Shown here piece by piece: positions 24,703 through 34,710 of a stretch of 64,000 nt of DNA (position 1 is its first letter; every line of letters begins with the position of its first letter). Source of the DNA: Macrostomum hystrix. Taxonomy: Eukaryota; Platyhelminthes; Macrostomidae. Where the stretch lies: assembly GCA_950097015.1 (NCBI GenBank), contig CATNEN010000039.1, forward strand, positions 14,354,501 through 14,418,500. Reading direction: 5' to 3'. The translations under genes were made by a program, and so were the position numbers. Under the pieces are notes generated by a model, which was not told where the DNA came from, made no database searches, and saw only the letters and a list, made by a program, of their open reading frames with translations.

Positions 24703-25480
24703 CACCTGCCGGCAATCTTTTACTTCCGTTCGTTAAATTATTTTTTCTTTTGAAAATAACAGCTGACGACAAATAAACGTGTTTAACGGTGTTTAACAGT
24801 AACAACAATTAACGGTAACACGGTAGGATTTTTGAAATGGTAGGAGTTCTGAAACAGAAGCTGAAACAATTCTGAAACCGTCAGGAGTCATCTCTCATGT
24901 TCTCATCTTATCTCAACATCTCGTGCTGTCATCTCGGACTCAAACTGGATAGTAGTGGCGGATCCAGTACAGGATGGCACCGAAGCTGTTGTGTGGATAC
25001 AGCCGGCGCCACAAAAACTCCTCGAGGTGGCTCTCAAACAGCGCCGCACTTGTGCCGTGCATTTGCCGCAGCTTGGCCTTCGCATGGGCCCACGTGCCCT
25101 CGATCGTGTTCGTGTGGACAGTAGGATCGGCTGGGTCGACAAAGTGGAGCCGGTGGTTGACATACGCGTGATTCTGCAGGCCGGCGTACGCCAGCCACCC
25201 GTCGGTCAGGATCCGGGTCCCAGGCAGAATGTGTTGCTGCAGGATGGGCATCAGGGTAGCCGCCGACCTATCAGCCACATCAGCCACGTCAGCACAAGTC
25301 TTTCAAACTCAGAGTATAATACAAATAAATCAAATTTAATTTAACCATTTCATAATTACTGACCACACTCCTGACCGTCTTTACCTTTAAACACCGTTAA
25401 ACACGTTTATTTGTCGTCAGCTGTTATTTTCAAAAGAAAAAATAATTTAACGAACGGAAGTAAAAGATTGCCCACCTGCC
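24703..25480 (-). mobile_element. Merlin-type DNA transposon remnant with TSD
   Basis: Terminal inverted repeats of about 86 bp lie at 24711-24796 and 25387-25472, starting ggcaatcttttacttcc. They are flanked by an exact 8-bp target-site duplication, cacctgcc (24703-24710 and 25473-25480). The 762-bp element holds the C-terminal half of an IS1595/ISXO2-like transposase on the minus strand. Merlin elements make 8-9 bp duplications and encode this transposase type, so sequence and structure agree. The intact duplication implies insertion in one step without later rearrangement of the ends. Confidence 0.9.
24940..25287 (-). pseudogene. Merlin/IS1595-type transposase, C-terminal part
   Basis: The 115-residue frame contains ILTDGWLAYAGL (second catalytic Asp), VNHRLHFVDP, NTIEGTWAHAKAKLR (catalytic Glu region) and ESHLEEFLWRR, all in the order of the DDE_Tnp_IS1595 domain. 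The N-terminal zinc-binding and first catalytic Asp regions are missing; the left part of the gene was lost within the element. It is unlikely to be active. Confidence 0.85.
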
Positions 25481-25883
25481 TCTTTCCGTGCAGGAAATAC
25501 ACGCAAACCTATTCTGGAACTCCGTTGGCATCCTTACTGTAGACCGATTGCAAGAAGCTCAACAATAGTGACATCTTATGCCCTAAAGTCTCTAAAGTCT
25601 AAAGTCTCTAGAGTCCTAAAGTCTCCAGCATAAGTAAAAACAATTATTAGAACCCATCAGAAAACTATTTTTCCTTTTCAATTCGCAACCGATTTGTAAC
25701 TTTGTTGTGTTCAGCCAGTGGACACTCGTCAGAACCGCATGTCTCATTTGGCTATTCCGCGGCCATGCCGCGGCAATTCCGCGGTATGGCCAACAGACGC
25801 GGTCCTTCTTTTGTAAGTTCCACAAAAAAGGCAATTCCGAGATATTTCCACGGCCATTCCGTGGCAATGCCGACAATTTATGC

Positions 25884-25959
25884 GTTCACCCCACAGACCA
25901 AGAAATATAACCAAGTTATAACCAAGACCAAGTTATATTTCTTGGTCTGTGGTTCACCC
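25884..25959. mobile_element. 60-bp foldback insertion with 8-bp TSD
   Basis: The 20-bp perfect inverted repeats cacagaccaagaaatataac (25892-25911) and its reverse complement (25932-25951) are separated by 20 bp. The direct repeats gttcaccc lie at 25884-25891 and 25952-25959. An 8-bp duplication with CAGA-type ends would suit a hAT-family miniature element. The very small size is unusual. Confidence 0.75.
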
Positions 25960-26471
25960 ACGAGCTTGTCTGCTGACATCTGTCACTCATTCAAAAACAA
26001 TTGCCGAAGGATCAAAGCTCGCTAAAAATGGCCATCGCTCCGCAAAACCCTCGCACCAAACCCAAACCGGCACAAAGCAGCACGCGCGCACCCGGGCATC
26101 TGTCTTATAAACAAATGCGGTTACGGTGCCTGAGCAAAAAAATCAAACTAAAAATCCAATACCGGATTTCCCTTCCCCATATTCCGTGATGAATGAGAAG
26201 CGGATATCATGGATTCATTTTCAAACTCAGATTTTTGGGAATTTTGAATTAGTTTTTAAAAGGTTCGGATGAATAAACAATTGAGGAATTGAAGACTTTG
26301 TGGGATATGTGATTTCGGGGTCTGTGAGCGGTGGGCACCCAACTGAAAAATATAAACTCTAAGGCACTGGGAAAACTATTTCAAAGGATCCACAATTTTC
26401 CACAGAACTATTTTACTGATAAAACGCATCAAAACCTCCACTATCGCACAGCTGAGAAGTCGGTCCATCCG

Positions 26472-28679
26472 ATGAATCTGAGAAAAACAGTCAGTTTCGA
26501 GAGGAAGACTGGTTCAAGCCATCCCGACTACGTTGACATCAGCGGTCGAAACCAACTAATTCGAGCTGTCGCCAGCGACGACGACGAGGAATTCGGAGTT
26601 CAATTGAAACTGTGCTGCAAAGTCAAGGAGAGTATCAACTACTCAGACTACAGCAAGAGAACGGCCCTAATTCATGGTAGCATTGTGGGAAACAACACTA
26701 TAGTCAATAGCTTGCTTGGAAATAGCCTAGTTGATATTGATATTCAGGTGAGTGAGCACAATCATTTTTCTTTTTGCCGTAACTTCACAGCCCCAAGGGG
26801 CCAAACGGGCCCTTTACTGCTTTTTAACGCAACTTTTTTCAAATTTAAGCAAAGCATCAAATTGTGAAGTGAAATAACAATGAGCTCAACCAAATCACAG
26901 ACAAGCCGTCTGTAATCTGAGATAGCTGCTAGCGAAGGGCAGTGCTGCCACCAGGTTAGTTTTCTCGACCAAGTGAAGAACACCTAGTAGAAATCGTAGA
27001 GCAGTCGAGTAAAGACTTTCGTCTTTAGGCTGCAGCAGTTGAACGGCATGACGCAGCTAGCTCTTAGATGGCCACTTCAACCTCGTCTTGTTCAACCTCG
27101 GAAGCAAAAATATCATTATTACTTTTAGCTTTAGCAAATTTACTTTATTAGAATTAGTTTGAGGCAATAAGATAAGACGCGTACACACGCTCAAGGAAGT
27201 TGAGGAGTTGGATGTACCATGACAATATAACGAAAAGGGGAAGAGAAAATGACTTGTGCAGCACGGGAGGTTGGGGTCCGGAGGTTGAGTGCCAAAAAAG
27301 GCGATGGGCCGAGTCAAATGCTACCTGCATTAATAAACAAGCATGCACGCGATGCTAGAGCCTCAAAAAAGAAAACGTCAGAAAGGTACATTTCTTACCA
27401 GAAATTGTGTAAAAGCCAGTCTGCCCAAACAGTAAACATTACAGTACAGTAAGCAGGGTGAACACGTCACTGCAGGGTGAAAGTGTGCACGAGCATATTT
27501 ATGCACACTGACAAAGAGCAGCGCGCGAGAGAAGGGAGGGGCCCGGAGTGTACAGCCTCTGGCGAGCTGCGCCTTCCGAGATGGTACGAGAACTGAACAA
27601 TGAACATACAGACAGAAAAGAAAGCAGGGAACAGCCCAAGTACGCAAACCTCACTAAAAAATAAACTTGCACGTGCAGGCAAGGGTGCAAACGGATGCCT
27701 AAGGGAAGTGACTAAAGCTAAAGTAGCGACTTAGCGACTCACTTCAATTGTACTCGTATATGAAAAACTAGCTGACGACGTGCTTTCATTTTATATTCCG
27801 ATTTATCGCAGGATATTTCCGGCTTCACAGCGCTGATGCACGCAGCTCAGAGAGGTCACCATTTAATAGTGGATCTGCTGCTCAAGAAAAAGGCAAACCA
27901 CCAGTTGGTTGACTCTCGCGGCAACACTGCCATCATCCTCGCTGCCAGGCGCAACCATGTGGACTGCCTGGAGGCTTTTGCGAAGTACGTCAATGATCCT
28001 GCCGACTGGGTCGTAAAGGGAGAGTATGGACTCACAGCGGAGGAGTGGGCTAATAAAAATGAACGCTCAGAAGCCGAGGAGTACATAAAGAACTTGTAAG
28101 CATTTATCAGGTGTTTGGAATATATTTTGCTCGCTTTAGCCACTGTTCAAAATTAATATTACGTTTTGTCTCGATACTAAGCCTCTGTTAATATCTTTGG
28201 CATGTGGGATCGATACTAAGGTTCTGTAGATTTCTTTGGAATCGGGCTTTAGTTCGATATACCTTGCTTGTATTCTTCTCGTTTCAATTTTAGAACGATC
28301 GACTTTAAAGCGAGGAAATCCAACAATCAAGGACCTCCCGATTGCAATGGTAATGGTGAAAAAGATGGAAGCAGTGGCTCTGGCTCATCAAGCGATGGTG
28401 GAAAAGACAATGAGGCTTCCAGAAGAAACGGCTGCTCCGGTTATTGTAGCGGCAGCTGCAGAAAACGATCACATGAGTCAGACGAGAGGGAGAGATCCTC
28501 AGGACGACGCAGTCCAAAAAAGCAATTTGCTTTCAATACTGCCCCTCGACGCGTAGGAAGCCAGCAAGTCAGCCTCGACCGAAGTGTCGGAGGAGGAGGT
28601 AGTGGAAGCGGAGGTCGAGGTCGCAACCCAGTAGGTAGCGGCGGCGGTGGCGGTGGCGGCGGCGGTGGCGGTGGCGGCA

Positions 28680-28723
<44 letters not shown>

Positions 28724-29401
28724 AGCGGTGGCGGTGGCGGTGGTCGTTTTGCAAGCGAAGGCGTGAGAAATTTCGTCACACCGGCAGACGTGGAAGACCA
28801 CTACGCAATCGGCGACAACCGGGAGGCGCATGTGGCTGTTATAAAACGTATACCGAGTAATACGCACAGAGGCATCGACTATAGTATGCAAGCTACTGAG
28901 TCTGTAAAACGGTACCTACTACATTTTTTGGAAATCCATGGCTTTAACATTACCATGCTTGAATTTGAAACTACTCGAGAGCTGAGCGATTTCATCGCTG
29001 AATTTCCGAATTTAGTACATATGCATGGCTGCAGCGCCTGGGCGTTAGGATTAGTTGACTTCGGCGTTCTGGAACTATCTCAAAAATTGATTCTGCTCGA
29101 GCAGGCCCAGGCTATTGATGGATTGCCGAAACTGCTTCTCAACCATAGCGAGGCTCCACCACTTAAACAATACAGAGAGTTTGACCATCACCAGCACACT
29201 CTGTTTGTTTACGGCGGCTGCGCTGCACCCGGCATCTGGGACGAGATGAGGAACCACTTCGACATTCCGCCACCGAGGCCTGAGTTCACGCTTCACCTGG
29301 GCGAGCTGCTTAGGCGCCACAGGCAGGCGTGCAGGCCTCAGGAGGAGTTCATCGTGTTCGATAATTTCCTGCAGATGAAGCTCGTGTTTTCTGGCAACTA
29401 A
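26472..29401 (+). CDS. Ankyrin-repeat protein with Gly-rich linker and novel C-terminal region (paralogue 2)
   Basis: Three exons join in frame: 26472-26747 (donor gtgagt), 27812-28095 (donor gtaagc) and 28294-29401, giving 555 aa. The ATG at 26472 is the first in frame. Exons 1-2 encode ankyrin units aligned with the gene at 19056 (DISGRNQLIRAVASDDD..., DISGFTALMHAAQRGH...). Exon 3 encodes a Ser/Gly/Arg-rich stretch, a glycine run (28630-28742, GGC/GGT codons) and about 215 residues of unrecognised sequence starting near FVTPADVEDHYAIGD and ending LKMKLVF-like before TAA. That region has no transmembrane segment and looks globular. The exon 2 donor overlaps a stop: reading through gives ..KNL and TAA at 28097-28099, so intron retention would make a 187-residue ankyrin-only protein. 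The splice join is inferred from phase and consensus only. Confidence 0.72.
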
Positions 29402-31170
29402 TTAGCGTCATTTTGAAACTAGGGACAAATTATCGCTTTCTATCTTTTTTGGATAAAAACAGCGACTGTCGCTGTATAGATCTGCTTATTGTTGCAAGTA
29501 AACAAAAGAAGTTCATATTCTGTAAAAACAAAAAAATTAGCTAAAATAAGGTGTCAACGCTTTGTACAAGATAACTTTATTTTTAAACGAAGTTTCAAAT
29601 TGAAGCGAGTCGCTGAAAGTTAAGTTTTTTGTCTTCGTTTGATTGTCATGACTGTCAACTGCGAGCAGATTTTTGCGACCTCGATGTTAAAGCAAGCATG
29701 ACCTACACCTGTTTTTAGCATCTTAATTTAAACTAATTTTTTAACTATTTAGAATATCTCTGCTTTTGTTTTTATATATTGCTTTTTTAATTATGAAAGA
29801 CAATTCGCTTTGCATGACTTTCGCTTTAATTTTAGTTTTTTGTATAAGTTTCACATCTTTCACAACTTTACATCGATTTTTCTATATATTTATTGTAAAA
29901 GCGCCTCATTGGTCAAATCAAACTAGCGCGCGAAATGTTTTATATATATGTTTGAGGGCTCTTTCTTATTATTTAACTTCAGCAATATTAAACCAGTAAC
30001 AGTTATAATTTTTTTCTTATATATCAGAGTATTTGTTAACTCTATGGTAGCATGCGAGTGTCCGAGCGGTAAGACAATTTTTATACGAGCGTACTTAGTA
30101 ATATGAATAACTCAAATATGTATATTTTACTTCGCACCGGATATATTAGTGACACAAACTTTTAATTATTTCAGTCCCAATAAATGGCTACCAGTGGATC
30201 GGGGGGTGTCCAATCTTACACACACTCACCCTCTTATTCGGAATTACTCCTTATTTCATCTATTCCACTTTGCAAATCTGCAATATTTGAATCCCTTCTG
30301 AGCTTTCTGTCTAATTTCGATCCAACCTGGATATCTCAGTTCAGTACGAATTCTCGCTTATGGCATACACTTTCCAGCTTGTAGCCTTTAGATAAATAAT
30401 AAATAAGAAAAAACTGTTTATTTGCTTAAACAGCTTGCTTTCACGAACTTGCGGGAGAGACGCCAGTTGCGTCTAAAATTGCTTGTATATATTGAGTTTT
30501 TTGGACATGGACGGACATGGTTATAACAAAAGCGTCAAATAAACAAAATATTTAATTCTACGGTAGCGTTACGTTTCTAAGAAATACAAAATTTAAATGT
30601 AGAAATACGGCATTAATCACAGCTTCTACATATATTCCTTTTATATGCTACAAATCTATACATAATTTTTGTTTTACGCCACTAATATAAAATATACTGG
30701 GAGTATTCAATATGATTTTAGTATACTCGTAAATATAGAGGGGTTTTTGTATAGGAAGCTAACCGTTGGGCCAACCATTAAATTGGAAGCTTAAACAGTT
30801 CAAGTCACTTCGTGAGAATATTCCAAAGCCTTAAATTATTTCTAAGTGTGAGTGAAAGCTGTCAACACCGATCCGGGGAAAGCCCGAGAAAGACTGGTCA
30901 GAGAGCCTGACATATCTGAAGTATTCAGAAGCACTCAGAGATATCTCTAGAAATAAAGCTAGATCCAGAATCTAGAGAACCACTGGCAAGAGGCCAGAAT
31001 CTATCGTGTAGAACGCCACGCTACCCAAACTATCAGGATAGTTTGTTCGACCACCTAGAAGGGTGTGTATGATGCCTAACTGAGTCATGGACAAGCGACT
31101 GGAGTTATGAGATAATTAAATAAGAGAATATTATGCAGCATTAATATTAGTGTCCAATCGGTGTTCGCTG
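29402..31170. other. Intergenic DNA
   Basis: No gene was recognised. At 30051-30075 gcgagtgtccgagcggtaagac resembles a tRNA Leu/Ser-type A-box region (possible SINE-B head). At 30172-30215 the words cagtcccaataaatggctacc resemble the SINE-A body. Confidence 0.4.
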
Positions 31171-31300
31171 ATTGGTTGTAAACACCCACCCAGACACCCA
31201 CCCCTCCGCCTTGTGCTGGGTCGTATTTCAGCCGGCGCCCGCGTGCTGCCCAGCCTTGTCTCTTCGCGCTGCGTGGTGTGAAATTTTCTCTCTTACTGCA

Positions 31301-32377
31301 ATGGCTGAGCTTCCAATTGACCGGCTTACGGCTCGCCAGTTAAGAGACCGCCTGATTCAACTTGGCCTGCCTAGCAGCGGTCGCAAGCGTGAACTGCAAG
31401 TCAGACTGGAACAATCTAGTTTAGCCAGCCGAACCACACGCCGTGTGCAGCAAAGGTCAACCGCATCGGCCCAAGTCGAGGACGACGGCAGCACCTGCAG
31501 CGAAGAGGACGGCGAGGCGAACCCGGACCGGGCGAGTGATCTGGGAGGCGGCGACGACCTGGACCAGAGGATAGCCCGACAAGAGAAGCTGCTCCGCCTG
31601 AGAACGCTTCAGCGCCAAACAGCGGAGATCGAAGCCGAGCTTGGAAAGGACGGCCAGCGCAGACAGAGTGGTAAGTCGACTAGCCCGATGCTGCTTAACC
31701 AAACCCTCAGTGCCCACGAGCCGGAGCAGCATCTGCCAGTGCCAGACTGGGAACTCCCCGGCAGCTACACTAAGCCAGCTGCCACCTCGAGGCCTCTGCT
31801 GGTGAGAGACTTCATCGATCGTGACTTCGAGGAGCCTGCGCCCCAATCAGCGAAGACTAGAGCCCGAACTGAGAACATCACGGCCGGCCAGTGGGTCGCA
31901 GGCAGCGGCCGCATCCTGCTGAGACTGCTTGACGACGGTGCCCTAGTCACAACGAGAAACGGCACAATGGATTTGAGTGAGCTGAAAGCCTATGTGCGGT
32001 ATTGCGTGCAGTTCGGCGAGTTTATGCATCAGGGCTTCAGCCAGGCCGCCCTCAACGACTACGACGAAGACTTCAGGATCATGCAGCACCAGACCAGCGG
32101 CAGCTGGGAACGGGAGTCGTTGCAGCTGCTGTCCAAGCACATTCTGGCGCCTAAATCCAATCCTGCTGGCAGTTCGACCTATTCGCGGCCTGGTTTTAAG
32201 TTCAGCAAAATGAGAAACCAGACAAGCGGCTTGGTCGGCCCAACCGACGCTGAAGGTCGGGAGCTGTGCGTCAAATTCAACCGAAACAGCTGCCACAGAC
32301 GCGACTGCAAGTTCAGACACGCGTGCTCTGCCTGCTACGCGGCACACCCGCGCCAGCTCTGCACGTCAAAAAACTAG
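31301..32377 (+). CDS. DIRS-like ORF1, gag-like (SAP + CCCH zinc finger)
   Basis: Encodes 358 aa from the ATG at 31301; the upstream frame is open, but its start at 31172 lacks the ATG needed. Residues about 4-40 (LPIDRLTARQLRDRLIQLGL then a GRKRELQ segment) form a SAP motif, a DNA-binding helix pair. A charged, acidic region follows. The C-terminus has a CCCH finger, C-x7-C-x4-C-x3-H, within LCVKFNRNSCHRRDCKFRHA, plus two further CxxC...H...C residues, as is usual in nucleocapsid-like proteins of this order. It probably packages element RNA. It ends in TAG directly after an A AAA AAC heptamer. Confidence 0.85.
   Translation: MAELPIDRLTARQLRDRLIQLGLPSSGRKRELQVRLEQSSLASRTTRRVQQRSTASAQVEDDGSTCSEEDGEANPDRASDLGGGDDLDQRIARQEKLLRLRTLQRQTAEIEAELGKDGQRRQSGKSTSPMLLNQTLSAHEPEQHLPVPDWELPGSYTKPAATSRPLLVRDFIDRDFEEPAPQSAKTRARTENITAGQWVAGSGRILLRLLDDGALVTTRNGTMDLSELKAYVRYCVQFGEFMHQGFSQAALNDYDEDFRIMQHQTSGSWERESLQLLSKHILAPKSNPAGSSTYSRPGFKFSKMRNQTSGLVGPTDAEGRELCVKFNRNSCHRRDCKFRHACSACYAAHPRQLCTSKN
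32366..32374 (+). promoter_or_regulatory. Putative -1 ribosomal frameshift site
   Basis: A AAA AAC (32368-32374) sits in the zero frame of ORF1 with codons AAA AAC, immediately followed by the TAG stop at 32375. ORF2 is open in the -1 frame across this point and has no early ATG. A GC-rich segment, gcggccggccggggg, begins about 7 nt downstream and could pair. This matches the rule for programmed -1 frameshifting used by many retroelements. Confidence 0.7.
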
Positions 32378-34710
32378 ATTGCGGCCGGCCGGGGGACTTG
32401 ATCGACGGCCCCACTGCACCGGCCGATTCTGACAAGGTCGATCACCCGCTCCCCCCTGGCCGGCCTCAAGCTAAGCCCATCGAGTCTGTTGCCTTCTCCT
32501 CTGACCTTATCAGCGCCGCCTGGGATGCCGAGCTGCTCGGCGATCCCGATCGTGACTTCCTGCTGAACGGTGTTCGCAACGGCTTCCGACTCACCTGCCC
32601 CAGTGCCCCTGACAATCAGCCTAATAGCACTTGCTCTCAGAACTACTTCTCCGCTGACAGTAATCGGCAACTGGTCGAGCAGCAGGTGCGGGAAGAAGTG
32701 GCCAACGGCCGTTATGTGAAAGTCAGCAACAAGCCGGACGTCGTCAGCGCCCTCGGTGCCATCCCGAAAGGGAACAACAAGATCCGGCTGATCCACGACT
32801 GCTCGCAACCTCCGGACCTCTCGCTGAACAGCCGTTTCTCCTCTGACTACCAGATCAAGTTTGAGACTGTCAGCCAGTTCACTGCCAAGCTGCAGCCGGG
32901 TTGGTTCATGGCGAAGGTCGACCTGGCCAATGCTTACCGCAGTGTCGGAATCAGTCCCCACGACTTCCGCTACACTGGTCTACAGTGGAAGTTCAGCGAT
33001 CAACCGGGCCCGATGTACCTGTGCGACACGCGCCTGCCATTCGGCGCGGCAGCTTCAGTGGAAGTCTTCCACCGCCTCAGCCAGTCCATCAAGCGCATGA
33101 TGCAGCGACGCGGCTTCAGCAACATCGGGAGTTACCTCGACGACTTTGCTGTGGCGGCAGAAACCGAGATCGCCTGCCAGCAAGCTCTGGACACTCTGCT
33201 TCATCTGCTGCGGCGTCTAGGCTTCTCCATCAACTGGAGCAAAGTAGCTCCACCGTGCACTAGGCTGGTGTACCTGGGCGTCATGATTGACACCAACAGC
33301 GGCCTGCTAGAGCTCCCAAAGGACAAGCTCGAGGCCACGAAAGCGCAGCTGCAATCCGCACTCTCGCACAAGCGCATCACCAAGCGCCAGCTCCAATCTC
33401 TCTGTGGCCGCATTAACTGGGTTTGCCAGGTCGTCCGTATCGGGAGGTGTTTCCTGAGGCCGCTCCTGCTGGAACTCAATAAGCTAAAGCAGCACTGCCA
33501 CAAACTGCGCATGCACAACGACCTCCGCGAGACCATCCTCTGGTGGCTTGCCTGCCTGGCCAAGACCCCCAGCTGCCGCATTTGGAGGACCGCCGGGCCA
33601 GCCTGGGCAATCGAGTCGGACGCATCCAATTGGGGAGGCTGCGGCATCATCCGCGGCCCAGGCGTCACTAACTGGCTCATCATCGACTGGCAACGTGATA
33701 GCCAGGAGCTCGAAACTCTGCACATCAATTTTAAGGAGAGCCTCGCGCCCGTGTTCACGGCTCTGCACTTTCAACAACAGCTGCAACCAGGAAGCAACCT
33801 GGTGATCTACTCGGACAGCACGGCCGCTGTCGGCGCCATCAACAAAGGCTCCTCGCCGAACCCGATTGTCAACACAGCCCTGCAGCAGCTCGCGCTTCTC
33901 GCCGCTCACCACGATCTCGTTATCCAAGCCTTCCACGTGCCTGGGACGTTCCAGATCTTTGCGGACAGCGGCAGTCGCGCAGATGACATCAGCGAGCTGG
34001 CAAATTTTCTGCTCCGGCTCTACGGCACAGTGGACATTAAAACTGACAACCTTCATGAGCACACCCTTTCGTCCGCCTCCCGCCAATTCCTTTCTTTGCA
34101 GATCGCTCGCCTACGGTCTCGGGTTCGCACCTCAGCCGCCGCTACCAAGAGCTCTGCAGCCTGGCCTTCGCAGGCACCACAGCGCGCTCCTACCGCTGCC
34201 AAATTGCCTCCTGGCAACGCTTCTGTAAGCGAACGCGCATCGACAGCACCAGACCGTCAGCACAGCAGATCGCGCACTACGTCATCGTGCTGGCTGACCG
34301 CCTCACATCGCATGCCAGCATCGGTGCATACCTTAACGCCGCCGACCTGTACTGCAAGCTGCAGACTGGCCGCGGCCTCCCAAGCGACCCTCGCATCGAC
34401 CTGCTCCTCCGCGGCGTGCGACGCAAGCTGGCCAAGCCACCCGCGCGCAAGGCTCCAATCAAGCCAAACCACCTGCTCAAACTGCGGGGAGTACTGCAGC
34501 TGCATATTCCGGAGGACGCAGCCTTCTGGGCGGCTGTACTGGTCGGATTCTGGGGCCTGCTGCGGCGCGCAAACCTGTGTTGCCCGACCCCAATGCCGCC
34601 ACCGGGAGAGGCCATCATCGTTGAAGACCTACGGCTGGGCTCGGACCTGGCAATCCTGCATGTCCGCAAGTCCAAGACCAACCAGTTCCGCGAGCGAGTG
34701 CACCGCGTAG
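32374..34710 (+). CDS. DIRS-like ORF2, reverse transcriptase and RNase H
   Basis: The frame is open from before 32266 to 34710 without an early ATG, so it is probably made as an ORF1-ORF2 fusion. RT motifs in order: GAIPKGNNKIRLIHDCS, WFMAKVDLANAYRSVGIS (motif A Asp), RLPFGAAASVEVF (motif B), GSYLDDFAVAAE (motif C, LDDF) and LVYLGVMID. The RNase H follows: AIESDASNWGGCGI, NFKESLAPVF, VIYSDSTAAVGAINKG and FHVPGTFQIFADSGSRADD, supplying the D-E-D-D residues. Real coding sequence probably ends near 34100; beyond that the frame is open only because it overlaps the recombinase gene. It copies element RNA into DNA. Confidence 0.9.
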   Translation, partial: LDCGRPGDLIDGPTAPADSDKVDHPLPPGRPQAKPIESVAFSSDLISAAWDAELLGDPDRDFLLNGVRNGFRLTCPSAPDNQPNSTCSQNYFSADSNRQLVEQQVREEVANGRYVKVSNKPDVVSALGAIPKGNNKIRLIHDCSQPPDLSLNSRFSSDYQIKFETVSQFTAKLQPGWFMAKVDLANAYRSVGISPHDFRYTGLQWKFSDQPGPMYLCDTRLPFGAAASVEVFHRLSQSIKRMMQRRGFSNIGSYLDDFAVAAETEIACQQALDTLLHLLRRLGFSINWSKVAPPCTRLVYLGVMIDTNSGLLELPKDKLEATKAQLQSALSHKRITKRQLQSLCGRINWVCQVVRIGRCFLRPLLLELNKLKQHCHKLRMHNDLRETILWWLACLAKTPSCRIWRTAGPAWAIESDASNWGGCGIIRGPGVTNWLIIDWQRDSQELETLHINFKESLAPVFTALHFQQQLQPGSNLVIYSDSTAAVGAINKGSSPNPIVNTALQQLALLAAHHDLVIQAFHVPGTFQIFADSGSRADDISELANFLLRLYGTVDIKTDNLHEHTLSSASRQFLSLQIARLRSRVRTSAAATKSSAAWPSQAPQRAPTAAKLPPGNASVSERASTAPDRQHSRSRTTSSCWLTASHRMPASVHTLTPPTCTASCRLAAASQATLASTCSSAACDASWPSHPRARLQSSQTTCSNCGEYCSCIFRRTQPSGRLYWSDSGACCGAQTCVARPQCRHRERPSSLKTYGWARTWQSCMSASPRPTSSASECTA

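Noticed and set aside
26331-26471. Upstream extension of ankyrin gene 2 to 26331
   Set aside because: The upstream codon is GTG; the first ATG in frame is 26472 and the extra residues have no match in the paralogue.
28441-28779. Poly-proline frame opposite the Gly run
   Set aside because: It is the complement of the GGC/GGT codons in ankyrin gene exon 3.
30184-30384. 66-aa frame starting MATSGSGG
   Set aside because: Its start overlaps SINE-A-like words (aatggctaccag); no domain and no splice support.
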